In this document: piece after piece, positions 36,571 through 45,110 of the stretch
How the letters are laid out: the number at the start of each line of letters is the position of its first letter
How positions within the stretch are numbered: position 1 is the stretch's first letter
Source of the DNA: Glycomyces algeriensis
GTDB lineage: Bacteria > Actinomycetota > Actinomycetes > Mycobacteriales > Micromonosporaceae
Assembly (NCBI RefSeq): GCF_027622855.1
Contig: NZ_JAPZVR010000002.1
Location: 595,787-659,786, forward strand
Reading direction: 5' to 3'
Length of the DNA: 64,000 nucleotides
Made by a program: the position numbers and the translations under genes
Notes under the pieces: generated by a model
Seen by the model: the letters and a program-made list of their open reading frames with translations, nothing else
What the model was told of the DNA's origin: nothing
Databases searched by the model: none

Positions 36571-36695
36571 TACAAGACTGCGGTCCCGCAGAATTCCAGA
36601 CTGCGCCTCAGGCGTCCCCTCATACTCCGAGACTGCGCCTCAGGCGTCCTCACATACTCCAAAACTGCGCCTCAAGCGTCCTCTCATACTTCAAG
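36571..36695. repeat. Tandem 32-base repeat array reaching into the 3' end of rnj
   Basis: Units start at 36571 (divergent first unit), 36599, 36631 and 36663. Three copies share GACTGCGCCTCAGGCGTCC followed by C/T-rich sequence and CATACTCC. Each contains the short stem CGCCT-C-AGGCG. The last unit overlaps the final codons and stop of rnj (36684-36686). Confidence 0.7.
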
Positions 36696-38375
36696 GACGT
36701 GCGGCACGATCATCGGGCGGCGGCGGTAGGTGTCGTTGACCCACTTGCCGACCGTGCGCCGCAGGATCTGCTGGAGCTGGTGCGGGTCGGTGATGCCGTC
36801 CACCGCGGCGCGTTCCATGGCGTCGTCGATGAGCGGCAGGACCCCGTCGAAGGCCTTGGGGTCCTCGGAGAACCCGCGCGCCGAGACCGTGGGGCCGCCG
36901 ACGATCTTGCCGTTCTCGGAGTCGATGACCACCGTGGCCGCGATGAAGCCGCCGTCGCCGAGCATGCGGCGCTCGCTGAGCACGGGCTCGCCGACGTCGC
37001 CCACGGAGAGGCCGTCCACATAGATCAGGTTGTTCGGGACGTGCCCGACGAGCCGCGCGCGGCCGTCGATCAGGTCGACGACGTCACCGTTCTCGATGAC
37101 GATGACCTGGTCGGCCGGGACGCCGGACTCGATGGCGAGGCGCGCGTGCGCCTGGAGGTGCCGGGCCTCGCCGTGGACCGGGATCATGTTGGAGGGCTTG
37201 ACGACGTTAAGCACGTACAGCAGCTCGCCCGCGGGGGCGTGGCCGGAGACGTGGACCTTCGCGACGTCCTTGTGGATCACGGTGGCGCCGGTGCGCGCGA
37301 GGCGGTTGATGACGCCGTACACGGCGGTCTCGTTGCCGGGCACGAGCGAGGACGCGAGGATGATCGTGTCGTCGGGCTCGACGGCGATGTGCCGGTGGTC
37401 GCCGGAGGCCATGCGGCCCAGGGCGCTCATCGGCTCGCCCTGCGAGCCGGTGGACATGTAGACGATCTCGTCGGCGGGCAGGCGCACGGCCTCGTCCATG
37501 CTGACGAGGAGCCCCTCGGGGACCTCCATGAGGCCGAGGTCGCGGGCGATCGCCATGTTGCGGACCATCGAGCGGCCGACGAAGGCGACCTTGCGGCCGT
37601 GGGCGTAGGCGGCGTCGAGGACCTGCTGCACGCGGTGCACGTGGCTGGCGAAGGACGCGACGATGATGCGGCCCTTGACGTCCTCGAAGAGCCGGTCGAG
37701 CACGGGCCCGATCTGGCGCTCGGAGGTGACGAAGCCGGGGATCTCGGCGTTCGTGGAGTCCGAGAGGAGCAGGTCGACGCCCTGGTCGCCGAGGCGGGCG
37801 AAGCCGGCGAGGTCGGTGATGCGGCCGTCGAGCGGCAGCTGGTCCATCTTGAAGTCGCCGGTGTGGAGCACCAGGCCGGCCTCGGTGCGGATCGCGACGG
37901 CGAGCGCGTCCGGGATGGAGTGGTTGACGGCGAGGAACTCGCAGCCGAACGGGCCGAGCTGCAGGGTCTCGTTCTCGGCGACGACGACGCCGGCGGGCTT
38001 GATGCGCCGCTCGCGGAGCTTGGCCTCGACCAGGGCGACCGAGAACCTGGAGCCGACGACGGGGATGTCGTTCTTGTGCTCCAGGAGGTAGGGGATCGCG
38101 CCGATGTGGTCCTCGTGGCCGTGGGTGACGACGATGGCCTCGATGTCGTCGAGGCGGTCGAGGATCTGCGTGAAGTCCGGCAGGATCAGGTCGACGCCGG
38201 GCTGGTCGACGTCGGGGAAGAGCACCCCGCAGTCGACGATGAGCAGGCGCCCTTCGTATTCGAAGAGCGTCATGTTGCGTCCGATGGCGCCGAGTCCGCC
38301 GAGGGGGATGACGCGCAGCGCCCCTTCGGGGAGGGCGCCGGGGGCGCCGAGGTTCTTGGGACGGGTCAGGCCCAT
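36684..38375 (-). CDS. rnj: Ribonuclease J
   Basis: A 563-residue metallo-beta-lactamase/beta-CASP RNase with 5'-3' exo- and endonuclease activity. The start at 38375 is fixed by MGLTRPKNLGAPGAL; a longer frame continues upstream but falls in dapA. The zinc motif THGHEDH (H85, H87, D89, H90) is intact. The beta-CASP core and SHVHRVQQVLD follow, and the C-terminal domain is present, so it is full-length. The ATG shares one base with the dapA stop (TGATG), a coupled operon; RNase J next to dapA is the usual actinomycete order. Confidence 0.94.
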   Translation of the reverse strand: MGLTRPKNLGAPGALPEGALRVIPLGGLGAIGRNMTLFEYEGRLLIVDCGVLFPDVDQPGVDLILPDFTQILDRLDDIEAIVVTHGHEDHIGAIPYLLEHKNDIPVVGSRFSVALVEAKLRERRIKPAGVVVAENETLQLGPFGCEFLAVNHSIPDALAVAIRTEAGLVLHTGDFKMDQLPLDGRITDLAGFARLGDQGVDLLLSDSTNAEIPGFVTSERQIGPVLDRLFEDVKGRIIVASFASHVHRVQQVLDAAYAHGRKVAFVGRSMVRNMAIARDLGLMEVPEGLLVSMDEAVRLPADEIVYMSTGSQGEPMSALGRMASGDHRHIAVEPDDTIILASSLVPGNETAVYGVINRLARTGATVIHKDVAKVHVSGHAPAGELLYVLNVVKPSNMIPVHGEARHLQAHARLAIESGVPADQVIVIENGDVVDLIDGRARLVGHVPNNLIYVDGLSVGDVGEPVLSERRMLGDGGFIAATVVIDSENGKIVGGPTVSARGFSEDPKAFDGVLPLIDDAMERAAVDGITDPHQLQQILRRTVGKWVNDTYRRRPMIVPHVLEV

Positions 38376-39268
38376 CAGGCCTCCTTCAGGTCGGCGAGGG
38401 CGGTGGCGATATCGGCGGCGAGCACTTCGTCCGCGGGCAGGAGCGGCAGGCGGGGTTCGCCGGCGGGCACGCCTTGGCCGCCCAGTCCGGCCTTGACGGC
38501 GATGATCCCGGGTCCGCGTCCCATGAGGGCGGTGACGGCGGGCAGGAGCCGGTCGTTGATCTCGGCGGCCTTGGCGGTGTCGCCGTCGTCGTAGGCGTCG
38601 AACATGGCGTTGAGGTGCTTGCCGACGAGGTGGGCGACGACGGAGACGATGCCGACCTGGCCGGTGGCGTAGGCGGCGAGGTTGAGTTCGTCGACGCCGC
38701 AGTAGAACGCGAGGCCGGTGTTGGCGCGGACGCGCTGGGCCTTGGCGAGGTCGCCCGTGGCGTCCTTGACGCTGATGATGCGGGTGTGCTCGGCGAGGCG
38801 CTCGAAGGTGTCCTCTTCGATGCCGATGACCGAGCGCGGGGGGATGTCGTAGAGCATGACCGGCAGGTCGGCGGCGTCGGCGATCGCGGAGAAGTGGGCG
38901 ACGACCCCGGCCTGGGTGGGCTTGTTGTAGTACGGGGTGACGAGGAGGAGCCCGTGGGCGCCGGCCTTCTCGGCTTCCTGGGCGAGGCGCACGGAGTGGC
39001 GCGTGTCGTAGGTGGAGGCCCCGGCGATGATGTGGGCGCGGTCGCCGACGGCTTCGAGGACGGTCTCGAGGACCTGGGTCTTCTCGGCGTCGGTGGTGGT
39101 GGGGGATTCGCCGGTGGTGCCGTTGACGACGAGGCCCTCGCAGCCCTGCTCGTCGACGAGGTGGCGCGCGAGGGCGGCGGTGCCGGGGACGTCGAGTTCG
39201 CCCGAGGGCGTGAACGGCGTGATCATGGCCGCGAGTGTTCGCCCGAAGGGGCGCGTTGCGTTGCGCAT
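38375..39268 (-). CDS. dapA: 4-hydroxy-tetrahydrodipicolinate synthase
   Basis: A 297-residue aldolase of lysine/diaminopimelate synthesis. The Schiff-base Lys168 is in ISVKDATGD, Tyr140 in YDIPPRS and the pyruvate loop is GTTGES (~50-55). LLLVTPYYNKPTQAG is the family strand. All active-site residues are kept. It is coupled to rnj; dapB is further on in the same direction at 44376. Confidence 0.95.
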   Translation of the reverse strand: MRNATRPFGRTLAAMITPFTPSGELDVPGTAALARHLVDEQGCEGLVVNGTTGESPTTTDAEKTQVLETVLEAVGDRAHIIAGASTYDTRHSVRLAQEAEKAGAHGLLLVTPYYNKPTQAGVVAHFSAIADAADLPVMLYDIPPRSVIGIEEDTFERLAEHTRIISVKDATGDLAKAQRVRANTGLAFYCGVDELNLAAYATGQVGIVSVVAHLVGKHLNAMFDAYDDGDTAKAAEINDRLLPAVTALMGRGPGIIAVKAGLGGQGVPAGEPRLPLLPADEVLAADIATALADLKEA

Positions 39269-39375
39269 GTTGCTTCACCAATGCTTGGTCCGGCGGCCGG
39301 GGCGCCTGCGCCCGGCCGCTCGCTGCGTTTGTAACTGTCTCAAGTTTTTCCGCCGCGCCACCGCGAAACGGCGCT

Positions 39376-39419
39376 CAAGGAGCCCTGCGGGCCTTTGACC
39401 GGCCCTTCCGTGCTCCTTG
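39376..39419. terminator. Hairpin between dapA and thyX
   Basis: CAAGGAG (39376-39382) pairs with CTCCTTG (39413-39419), with an inner GGGCC/GGCCC stem. It could end the thyX transcript. Sequence just after it, CTTGCGAGCC, overlaps the dispersed repeat family. Confidence 0.45.
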
Positions 39420-39458
39420 CGAGCCGCGGCTCGGTGGTTTGGGGAGATGCCCGCGGCT

Positions 39459-40211
39459 CTAGCCCTCGGTGACGTAGGGGCTGGAGGCGACCTCGGTGCC
39501 GTCGTCGAGCTTCGTGATCTGGAAGTCGGCGAAGACGTTGGCGGCCTTCTCTTTGAGCTGCTTGAGGCATTCGACGGCCAGCGCCCGGATCTCGACGTCG
39601 GCGTGCTCGGAGGCGCGCATGGCGATGAAGTGCCGCCAGGCGCGGTAGTTGCCGGTCACGACGATGCGGGTCTCGGTGGCGTTGGGGAGTACTGCACGCG
39701 CCGCTTGGCGCGCTTGCTTTCGGCGCAGCGTGGGGTTGGCGACGTCGGCGAACTGCTTCTCGAGGCCTTCGAGGAGGTCGTTGTAGGCGCTCTGGGCGGC
39801 TTCGGCCGCGGCGAGGAAGCGCTGGTGCAGTTCGGGGTCGTTCGCGATGGCGTCGGGTTCGACCATGGCGGCGTCGCGCTCGGGGACGTAGCGCTGGGAG
39901 AGCTGGGAGTACGAGAAGTGGCGGTGGCGGATCAGCTCGTGCGTCAGGGAGCGGGAGATGCCGCTGAGGTAGAAGCTGACGGTGCCGTGCTCGAGGACCG
40001 AGAGGTGGCCGACCTGGAGGATGTGCTCGAGGTAGCCGGCGTTCGTGGCGGTCTTGGGGTTGGGCTTCTTCCAGGACTGGTAGCAGGCGCGTCCGGCGAA
40101 TTCGGCGAGGGCTTGGCCGCCGTCGGCGTCCGTCTCCCAGGGGACGTCGGCCGGGGACTCGAAGTGCGTCCAGGCGATGAGTCGGACGTCCATCGGTACG
40201 ATTTCGGGCAT
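39459..40211 (-). CDS. thyX: FAD-dependent thymidylate synthase ThyX
   Basis: A 250-residue enzyme that makes dTMP with FAD as hydride carrier. The signature RHRxxSxxxxSxR is exact at residues 95-107 ([13 protein letters not shown]). The C-terminal [19 protein letters not shown] is the other conserved block. Length is typical. The ATG has a strong GAGGGGGAG site. It precedes dapA and rnj on the same strand with a ~190-base gap. Confidence 0.96.
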   Translation of the reverse strand: MPEIVPMDVRLIAWTHFESPADVPWETDADGGQALAEFAGRACYQSWKKPNPKTATNAGYLEHILQVGHLSVLEHGTVSFYLSGISRSLTHELIRHRHFSYSQLSQRYVPERDAAMVEPDAIANDPELHQRFLAAAEAAQSAYNDLLEGLEKQFADVANPTLRRKQARQAARAVLPNATETRIVVTGNYRAWRHFIAMRASEHADVEIRALAVECLKQLKEKAANVFADFQITKLDDGTEVASSPYVTEG

Positions 40212-40393
40212 CCCCGCTCCCCCTCGTTTCGTGTTCGGTGCCTGTTACTGCTGGTTCTCGACTCCCTGAGGGTACTCGGCTGCGGAGTGTGGTCCGGCAC
40301 GCGCCCGGCTTCGGGGGGTGTCGGGGCGGTGTGCGGGTGGGGGTGGTGGTTCGGATCGCACTGTCTGGTTTCAGAACGCCGCTTGACAGACGT

Positions 40394-40421
40394 CAGAAAT
40401 GATGTCACCATGGTGTCATGG
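40394..40421. promoter_or_regulatory. Promoter/operator region of the RHH-DUF4097 operon
   Basis: TTGACA at 40383-40388 is a good -35. Downstream lie TGATGTCACCATGGTGTCATG with a perfect palindrome CACCATGGTG and several TGTCA/TGACA half-sites that overlap the start codon (40418). This fits binding by the ribbon-helix-helix protein encoded here. Confidence 0.5.
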
Positions 40422-40909
40422 ACTTGACGCCGTATATCGAATCGCTCCGCCGGAGCCTCACCGCTGCCGCCGCGCCCGGTGGCGAGGAAGCCGCGCGGAC
40501 CGCTGAACTGCTGTCCGAGGCGCTCGACGCGGGGGCTCGCCTGGCGCTCATGGAAGCCCTTTCGGAGGCCGCCGCCGAGATCACCGCGGGCCTCGACCAG
40601 GCCGGTTCCTCGGCCTCGGTCGACCTGCGCGTGCGCGGCCGCGAAGTGGACCTGCGGGTGAGCGGCGGCGAGACCGCCGAGATCGCGCCGCCTCCGGCCC
40701 CGCCGGTGGACGACGACGTCGCCCGCATCACGTTGCGTCTTCCCGAGTCGCTGAAGGAGGACGTCGAGAAGGCGGCCTCCTCGGACGGCGCCTCGGTCAA
40801 CGCCTGGCTGGTTCGCGCGATCAACAACGCGGTCCACATCTCGCGCACCTCGGGCCAGCCCGCCGGCGCGAAGTACAGCCAGCGCATCACCGGCTACGCC
40901 AGGGCTTAG
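40418..40909 (+). CDS. Ribbon-helix-helix (HicB-like) DNA-binding protein
   Basis: A 163-residue protein. The last ~55 residues carry RITLRLPESLKEDVEKAA followed by SVNAWLVRAINNAV, which is a ribbon-helix-helix fold as in HicB/Arc antitoxins. The N-terminal ~90 residues are helical and Ala/Glu-rich (LSEALDAGARLALMEAL), with a beta part VDLRVRGREVDLRV. No toxin gene is adjacent; the next gene, 11 bases on, is a DUF4097 protein. So it is more likely an autoregulator of this pair than a toxin-antitoxin unit. Confidence 0.78.
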   Translation: MDLTPYIESLRRSLTAAAAPGGEEAARTAELLSEALDAGARLALMEALSEAAAEITAGLDQAGSSASVDLRVRGREVDLRVSGGETAEIAPPPAPPVDDDVARITLRLPESLKEDVEKAASSDGASVNAWLVRAINNAVHISRTSGQPAGAKYSQRITGYARA

Positions 40910-40920
40910 GAGCACCGAGC

Positions 40921-41742
40921 ATGAACGAGTACACCGAATTCACCCACGACGGGCCGATCACGGCGGCGATCACCCTCGCCGACGGCTCGGTCACCGTCAC
41001 CGCCCACGAGCTCAACACAGTGCTCGTGGAGGTCAAGCCCGCGCAGCGCCGCACCGAAGGGGACGCCGACGCCGCCGACCTGGCGCGCGTCGAGTTCGAG
41101 AACGGGCACCTGCGCGTCGTGGCCCCGGAGAAGGCGCAGAACTGGTTCTTCCGCAAGGAGATCGGCGTCCACCTCTCGGTGAAGGTGCCGGTCCGCTCGG
41201 AGATCTCGGTGAAGACGACTTCGGCGCCGATCAGCCTGCACGGCAAGCTCGGCGCGGTCTCGATCAACACGGTCGCCGGTTCGGCGACGGTGGAGAACGC
41301 GACCAGCGTCCGCGCGAACACCGTCTCGGGTTCGATCAGCGTCATCGACGCGGTCGAGGACTTCCGGGCGAACACCGCTTCGGGCCAGGTGCGGGCCGAC
41401 CACGTCGGCGGGGACTTCTCCGCGAAGACGGTGGCCGGTTCGATCACGGCCGAGCGGCTCGACTCGAACGCGAACGTGAACACGCTCTCGGGCGGGATCG
41501 AGCTGAGCGCGCTCCGCTCCGGTTCGGTCAAGGCGAACACGGTCTCGGGCCGGATCAGCCTCGGCGTGATCCCGGGCACGGACATCTGGGTGGACCTGGA
41601 CGCCAAGGCGGGCTCGGTCACCTCGGAGCTGGCCACGGGCGACACCTCGCCGGCGCCGTCCAGCACCGGCACGAGCCTCGAAGTGCGGGCCCGCTCGGTC
41701 TCGGGCGACATCTACCTGCACCGCGCGAGCGCTTACGCGTAA
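40921..41742 (+). CDS. DUF4097-family beta-helix protein
   Basis: A 273-residue protein with the repeating pattern of DUF4097: ~15-20 residue beta strands such as TVAGSATVENATSVRANTVS, SGQVRADHVGGDFSAKTVAG and SGSVKANTVSGRISLG. It has no signal peptide or membrane helix, so it is cytosolic or peripheral. It follows the RHH gene with AGGAGC before the ATG. The role of such repeat proteins is unknown, but they often accompany regulators and envelope-stress proteins. Confidence 0.85.
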   Translation: MNEYTEFTHDGPITAAITLADGSVTVTAHELNTVLVEVKPAQRRTEGDADAADLARVEFENGHLRVVAPEKAQNWFFRKEIGVHLSVKVPVRSEISVKTTSAPISLHGKLGAVSINTVAGSATVENATSVRANTVSGSISVIDAVEDFRANTASGQVRADHVGGDFSAKTVAGSITAERLDSNANVNTLSGGIELSALRSGSVKANTVSGRISLGVIPGTDIWVDLDAKAGSVTSELATGDTSPAPSSTGTSLEVRARSVSGDIYLHRASAYA

Positions 41743-41766
41743 AAGCTGCAACCCAACACCCACATG

Positions 41767-41794
41767 AGGCCCGGCCGCTCGCGCGGCCGGGCCT
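41767..41794. terminator. Terminator between convergent genes
   Basis: A 12-bp perfect stem (41767-41778 with 41783-41794), loop TCGC, then TTCTC. Confidence 0.83.
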
Positions 41795-41797
41795 TTC

Positions 41798-42307
41798 TCA
41801 TACGTAGAAGAAGCTGAACGGCTCCCACGGCAGGTTGCGGGCGACGAAGAAGACGCCCCAGACGATGAGGAACGCGGTGAGGGCGTTCGGGGTGAGGTGG
41901 AAGGTCGGGAGCCGCCAGGTGCGGCGCGGGACGAGGCGCGGCAGGGCCCAGGCGAGGTACATCCAGGCGATGAACGGGGCGGCGAAGACGGCCATGAGGT
42001 GGTGCCGCGCGGCCTCGGGCAGGTTGAGGGTGACGAGGTAGTAGAACGCGCGGGTCCCGCCGCAACCGGGGCAGTCGAAGCCGGTGGCGATCTTGAACAG
42101 GCAGGTGCTGGGGCCGGTGTTGTCGGTCGGGTCCGTGACGACGATGCCGGCCGCGGCGGCCGAGAAGCAGCCGAGGATCGCGAGCGGCGCGAACGCGGGG
42201 TGCCCGAGCACGCCGGCGACCCAGCGCTGGACCGGGTTGCCGCGCTTGGGTTCGGGCGGGCCCTGGCTCGGCTCTGACGCCAGCGTGGCCTCATCGACTG
42301 CGCACAC
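41798..42307 (-). CDS. DUF2752 membrane protein
   Basis: A 169-residue protein starting at GTG 42307 after GGAGGAGG. The DUF2752 hallmark CPGCGGTRA is present at ~79-87, inside a run of three or four hydrophobic segments (~35-58, 88-125 and 140-165). The Cys pairs may bind metal or form disulfides. The function of the family is unknown. Confidence 0.86.
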   Translation of the reverse strand: MCAVDEATLASEPSQGPPEPKRGNPVQRWVAGVLGHPAFAPLAILGCFSAAAAGIVVTDPTDNTGPSTCLFKIATGFDCPGCGGTRAFYYLVTLNLPEAARHHLMAVFAAPFIAWMYLAWALPRLVPRRTWRLPTFHLTPNALTAFLIVWGVFFVARNLPWEPFSFFYV

Positions 42308-42609
42308 ATCGCCTCCTCCCCGACAGCCTAACGGGAACGGGCGAACGGGTCGGGTTCGGCGGGTACGGCCGGAGAAATCGGGGGCTCGAGCTCAGGGCCC
42401 CGGAGCCTTGTCGAGTTATGGCTCGCAAGCATCGCCGGGTCCGGTGGCAGGCGAGCACGACATACAGGCGCGGAGCGAGCAATCGGGGAGGCCCGGCCGC
42501 CGGCCCGCGAGCTTCGCCGGGTCCGGGTGCCGTACGGGTCTGGCAATCCGCGCACCGCAAGTCGGTCGAAACCGCCGAATCGGCGCTTTTCCGGGCCTAG
42601 GCTCAGGGC
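42308..42609. other. 302-base intergenic region with repeat copies
   Basis: No coding gene is supported. It holds two degenerate copies of the GGCGAAGCTTGCGAGCC family in reverse orientation (42416-42440 and 42506-42530). The remainder shows no clear promoter or hairpin except for the short GC-rich segments. Confidence 0.55.
42416..42440 (-). repeat. Dispersed repeat copy (reverse orientation)
   Basis: Read on the minus strand it is CCGGCGATGCTTGCGAGCC plus ATAACTCGAC, matching the 26676 copy (GGCGAAGCTTGCGAGCCATC) with one core mismatch. A shorter, more diverged relative follows at 42506-42530. Confidence 0.6.
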
Positions 42610-43296
42610 ATGCTGGGCATGAAAACTCGCCGCGCGCTCGCCGTCGCCGCCGCGCTCGGACTGCTCGTCGCCACCTCCGGGTGCCTCCGGCTGGACCTCG
42701 GCCTCCAGGTCCGCCCCGACGACACCGTGGGCGGCGTGTTCACCGCCGCCTGGAGCGACGAGTTCGTCGCCCAGGCCGCCGACGAGGGCCTGGACCAGGC
42801 GCAGCTCGACGCGTTCCTCGACGCCCTCCTCGACGGCGTGCCCGGCACCGAGCGCACCCCGTACGACGAGGACGGCTACAGCGGCTACACCGCGACCTTC
42901 ACCGACCGCCCGCTCGCCGACTTCGCCGAATTCGGCGGCGACGACTGGGGCTACCTCCGGCTCGACCACACCGGCCGCGAGTACGGCCTCGAAGGCCACT
43001 GGGACCTGCGCGCCGCCGGGTTCCTCGACCCCACCGCGTTCGAGGACGCCGAGATCCTCCTCAGCGTCGACTTCCCCGCCCGCGTCACCGAGCACAACGG
43101 CACCCTCGAAGGGCGCACCGTCACCTGGACCATGACCCCCGGCGCCGAGTACGACCTCAACGCCACCGCCGTCGAGAACAACGGCGTCGCGTTCCTCATC
43201 GCCGGCGTCGTATTCCTGCTGGTCGTCTGCGGGCTGCTGTGGCTGTGGCAGTGGGGGCGTTTGCGCCGGTACTCCGTCGGCAACCCGTCTTCCTGA
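42610..43296 (+). CDS. LppM-like (DUF3153) membrane lipoprotein
   Basis: A 228-residue protein. It begins with a lipoprotein signal (KTRRALAVAAALGLLVATSGC; lipobox ATSGC), has a beta-rich domain (~27-180) with LDLGLQVRPDDTVGGVF, typical of LppM-type proteins, and ends with a membrane helix (~193-215) and a short basic tail. Its mycobacterial relatives are cell-envelope lipoproteins of unclear role. Alternative starts at the second Met (MKTRR) are possible. Confidence 0.82.
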   Translation: MLGMKTRRALAVAAALGLLVATSGCLRLDLGLQVRPDDTVGGVFTAAWSDEFVAQAADEGLDQAQLDAFLDALLDGVPGTERTPYDEDGYSGYTATFTDRPLADFAEFGGDDWGYLRLDHTGREYGLEGHWDLRAAGFLDPTAFEDAEILLSVDFPARVTEHNGTLEGRTVTWTMTPGAEYDLNATAVENNGVAFLIAGVVFLLVVCGLLWLWQWGRLRRYSVGNPSS

Positions 43297-43395
43297 GCCG
43301 TTAGCTCCAGCACAAACCGTAGCCGTCTCACCTACGGCCCGTATTCTGGTGAGCCTGTCGGCATAACGGATCGATAACACCAGCGGGGAGGGCCG

Positions 43396-44292
43396 GTGAC
43401 TCAGTACGAGTCGAAAAGCAAGGGGCACAAGCAACACGACCCCGGCATGGAACTGAGCATCGGCCAGGTCCTCGCCGCCGCGGGCGCCACCGTCCTCGGC
43501 GCGGTCCTCGCCAAACTCCTCGGCCTCTGGGGCACCCTCGCAGGAACCGCCGTCCTCAGCGTCTGCTCCTCCATCGGCGCCGTCCTCATCCTGCGGGCCA
43601 TGCGCCGCACCGGCGAGAAGATCAAGGAGCAGATCACCGCGCTCGCGCCCGTTGCCAAGGGCAAGGCCGCCGCGGTGACGCAGCCGCTCGGACCCGGCAG
43701 CGCCACGGCCGTCGCGAAGGTCCCCGGCACCGAACCGGACCAGGACGCCACAGCCGTCCTCGACCGGCCCGACGCCACCCGGCCGCTCGACGCGGCCGAC
43801 GCCGACGCCGGCTCGGACGCCACCGAGGTCCTCGGCACCGCCGACACCGACGTCATCGTGATCCCGGCCGAACCCGCCCCCGAAGGCCACGTCTCGAAGA
43901 CCCAGTCGAACAAGCGGACCCTCGTGGCCATCCTCGTCTCCAGCGTCCTCGTCTTCGCCCTCACGATCATCGCGCTGTTCCTCCTCGGCGCCCTCACCGG
44001 CGACCCCGAGCGGTTCGTCAGCGACGGTTCCGAGACCACCGTCATCGAGACCCACATCGAGAGCGACGCCCCCGAGAGCCCCACGACCTCCGAGGCCCCC
44101 ACCGAATCCGGGTCCCCGAGCGAGACGCCCACCTCCGAGGCGCCCTCGGCGAGCACCTCCCCGAGCGAGTCCGCGACCACCGAGTCGCCCAGCCCCTCCC
44201 CCAGTCCCGAGACCGGATCCGGCGGCTCCGAGGCGACCCCCAGCCCCACGCCGCAGGACGACACCGCCAGCGAGAGCCCCGCCATCGAGTAG
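43396..44292 (+). CDS. Two-helix membrane protein with long Ser/Thr/Pro tail
   Basis: A 298-residue protein from GTG 43396 (GGGGAGG upstream). The first hydrophobic region (~22-65) likely spans the membrane twice; a charged cytoplasmic loop (~70-170), rich in Ala, Asp and Val, follows; the next helix is ~173-195. The outer part (~200-298) is a low-complexity Ser/Thr/Pro/Glu wall-spanning tail. No domain is recognised. It is convergent with dapB. Confidence 0.72.
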   Translation: MTQYESKSKGHKQHDPGMELSIGQVLAAAGATVLGAVLAKLLGLWGTLAGTAVLSVCSSIGAVLILRAMRRTGEKIKEQITALAPVAKGKAAAVTQPLGPGSATAVAKVPGTEPDQDATAVLDRPDATRPLDAADADAGSDATEVLGTADTDVIVIPAEPAPEGHVSKTQSNKRTLVAILVSSVLVFALTIIALFLLGALTGDPERFVSDGSETTVIETHIESDAPESPTTSEAPTESGSPSETPTSEAPSASTSPSESATTESPSPSPSPETGSGGSEATPSPTPQDDTASESPAIE

Positions 44293-44304
44293 CGGGGCAG
44301 CGAA

Positions 44305-44330
44305 AAGGGCCCGCCTTTCGACGGGCCCTT
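44305..44330. terminator. Terminator between the membrane protein gene and dapB
   Basis: A 9-bp stem, AAGGGCCCG (44305-44313) with 44322-44330, then CTTC. It lies between convergent stops. Confidence 0.75.
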
Positions 44331-44375
44331 CTTCGTGCAGTCCTGGTTTGCAAATGGCGCTGGTTTGCGAATACC

Positions 44376-45110
44376 TCAGTCGAGCAGGTCGTCCAGACCC
44401 ACCGTCAGGCCCGGGCGCTTCACGACCTCGCGCACCGCCAGCAGCACGCCGGGCATGAACGAGGCCCGGTCGAGCGAGTCGTGGCTGATCGCGAACCGCT
44501 CGCCGGGGCCGCCGAAGCGCACCTCCTGGCTCGCCACGTACCCCGCCGAGCGGACCGCGTGGATCCGCACGCCCTCGACCTCAGCACCGCGCGCACCCTG
44601 CGGGTCCGTCTCCGTCGCGTCCGGCATGTCGGGCAGCTCGGCCTCAGCGCGGGCCGCCGCGATCACCCGCGCGGTGTGCACGGCCGTGCCCGAAGGCGCG
44701 TCGACCTTGCGCGGGTGGTGCGACTCGATGATCTCCGCCGAGTCGAAGTGCTTGGCGGCCTTCGCCGCGAACTGCATCATCAGCACCGCGCCGATCCCGA
44801 AGTTCGGGGCGATCACGGAACCGACCTCGGGGTCCGCCGCGATGATCTCGCGCGCGGCCTCCAGGCGCTTCGCGTCGAAGCCCGACACACCGACCACGGT
44901 GTGGATGCCGTGCTCGACGCACCATTCCAGATTGCCCATCACGACGTCGGGCAGCGTGAAGTCCACGACCACGTCGACACCCGCGAGGGCGTCCAGGGAC
45001 TCGTCGCGGTCCACGGTCGCCGCCAACTCCATGTCCTCGGCGGCGTCAACCGCCTCGCACACGGCCGTGCCCATGCGTCCGTGCGCGCCGAGCACACCCA
45101 CCTTGATCAT
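44376..45110 (-). CDS. dapB: 4-hydroxy-tetrahydrodipicolinate reductase
   Basis: A 244-residue enzyme of the lysine/DAP pathway. The nucleotide motif is VGVLGAHGRMG (4-14), substrate residues lie in ESHHPRKVDAPSGTA, and FTLPD/PNFGIGAVL are conserved. Length is typical. The ATG overlaps the upstream M16 peptidase stop (ATGA), a common actinomycete operon order (pnp-M16-dapB). Confidence 0.95.
   Translation of the reverse strand: MIKVGVLGAHGRMGTAVCEAVDAAEDMELAATVDRDESLDALAGVDVVVDFTLPDVVMGNLEWCVEHGIHTVVGVSGFDAKRLEAAREIIAADPEVGSVIAPNFGIGAVLMMQFAAKAAKHFDSAEIIESHHPRKVDAPSGTAVHTARVIAAARAEAELPDMPDATETDPQGARGAEVEGVRIHAVRSAGYVASQEVRFGGPGERFAISHDSLDRASFMPGVLLAVREVVKRPGLTVGLDDLLD

Noticed and set aside
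36571..36695. CRISPR array
   Set aside because: The units are directly joined with no unique spacers, and no cas genes are present.
40418..41742. HicAB toxin-antitoxin system
   Set aside because: Only a HicB-like protein is seen; no HicA double-stranded-RNA-binding toxin is adjacent.
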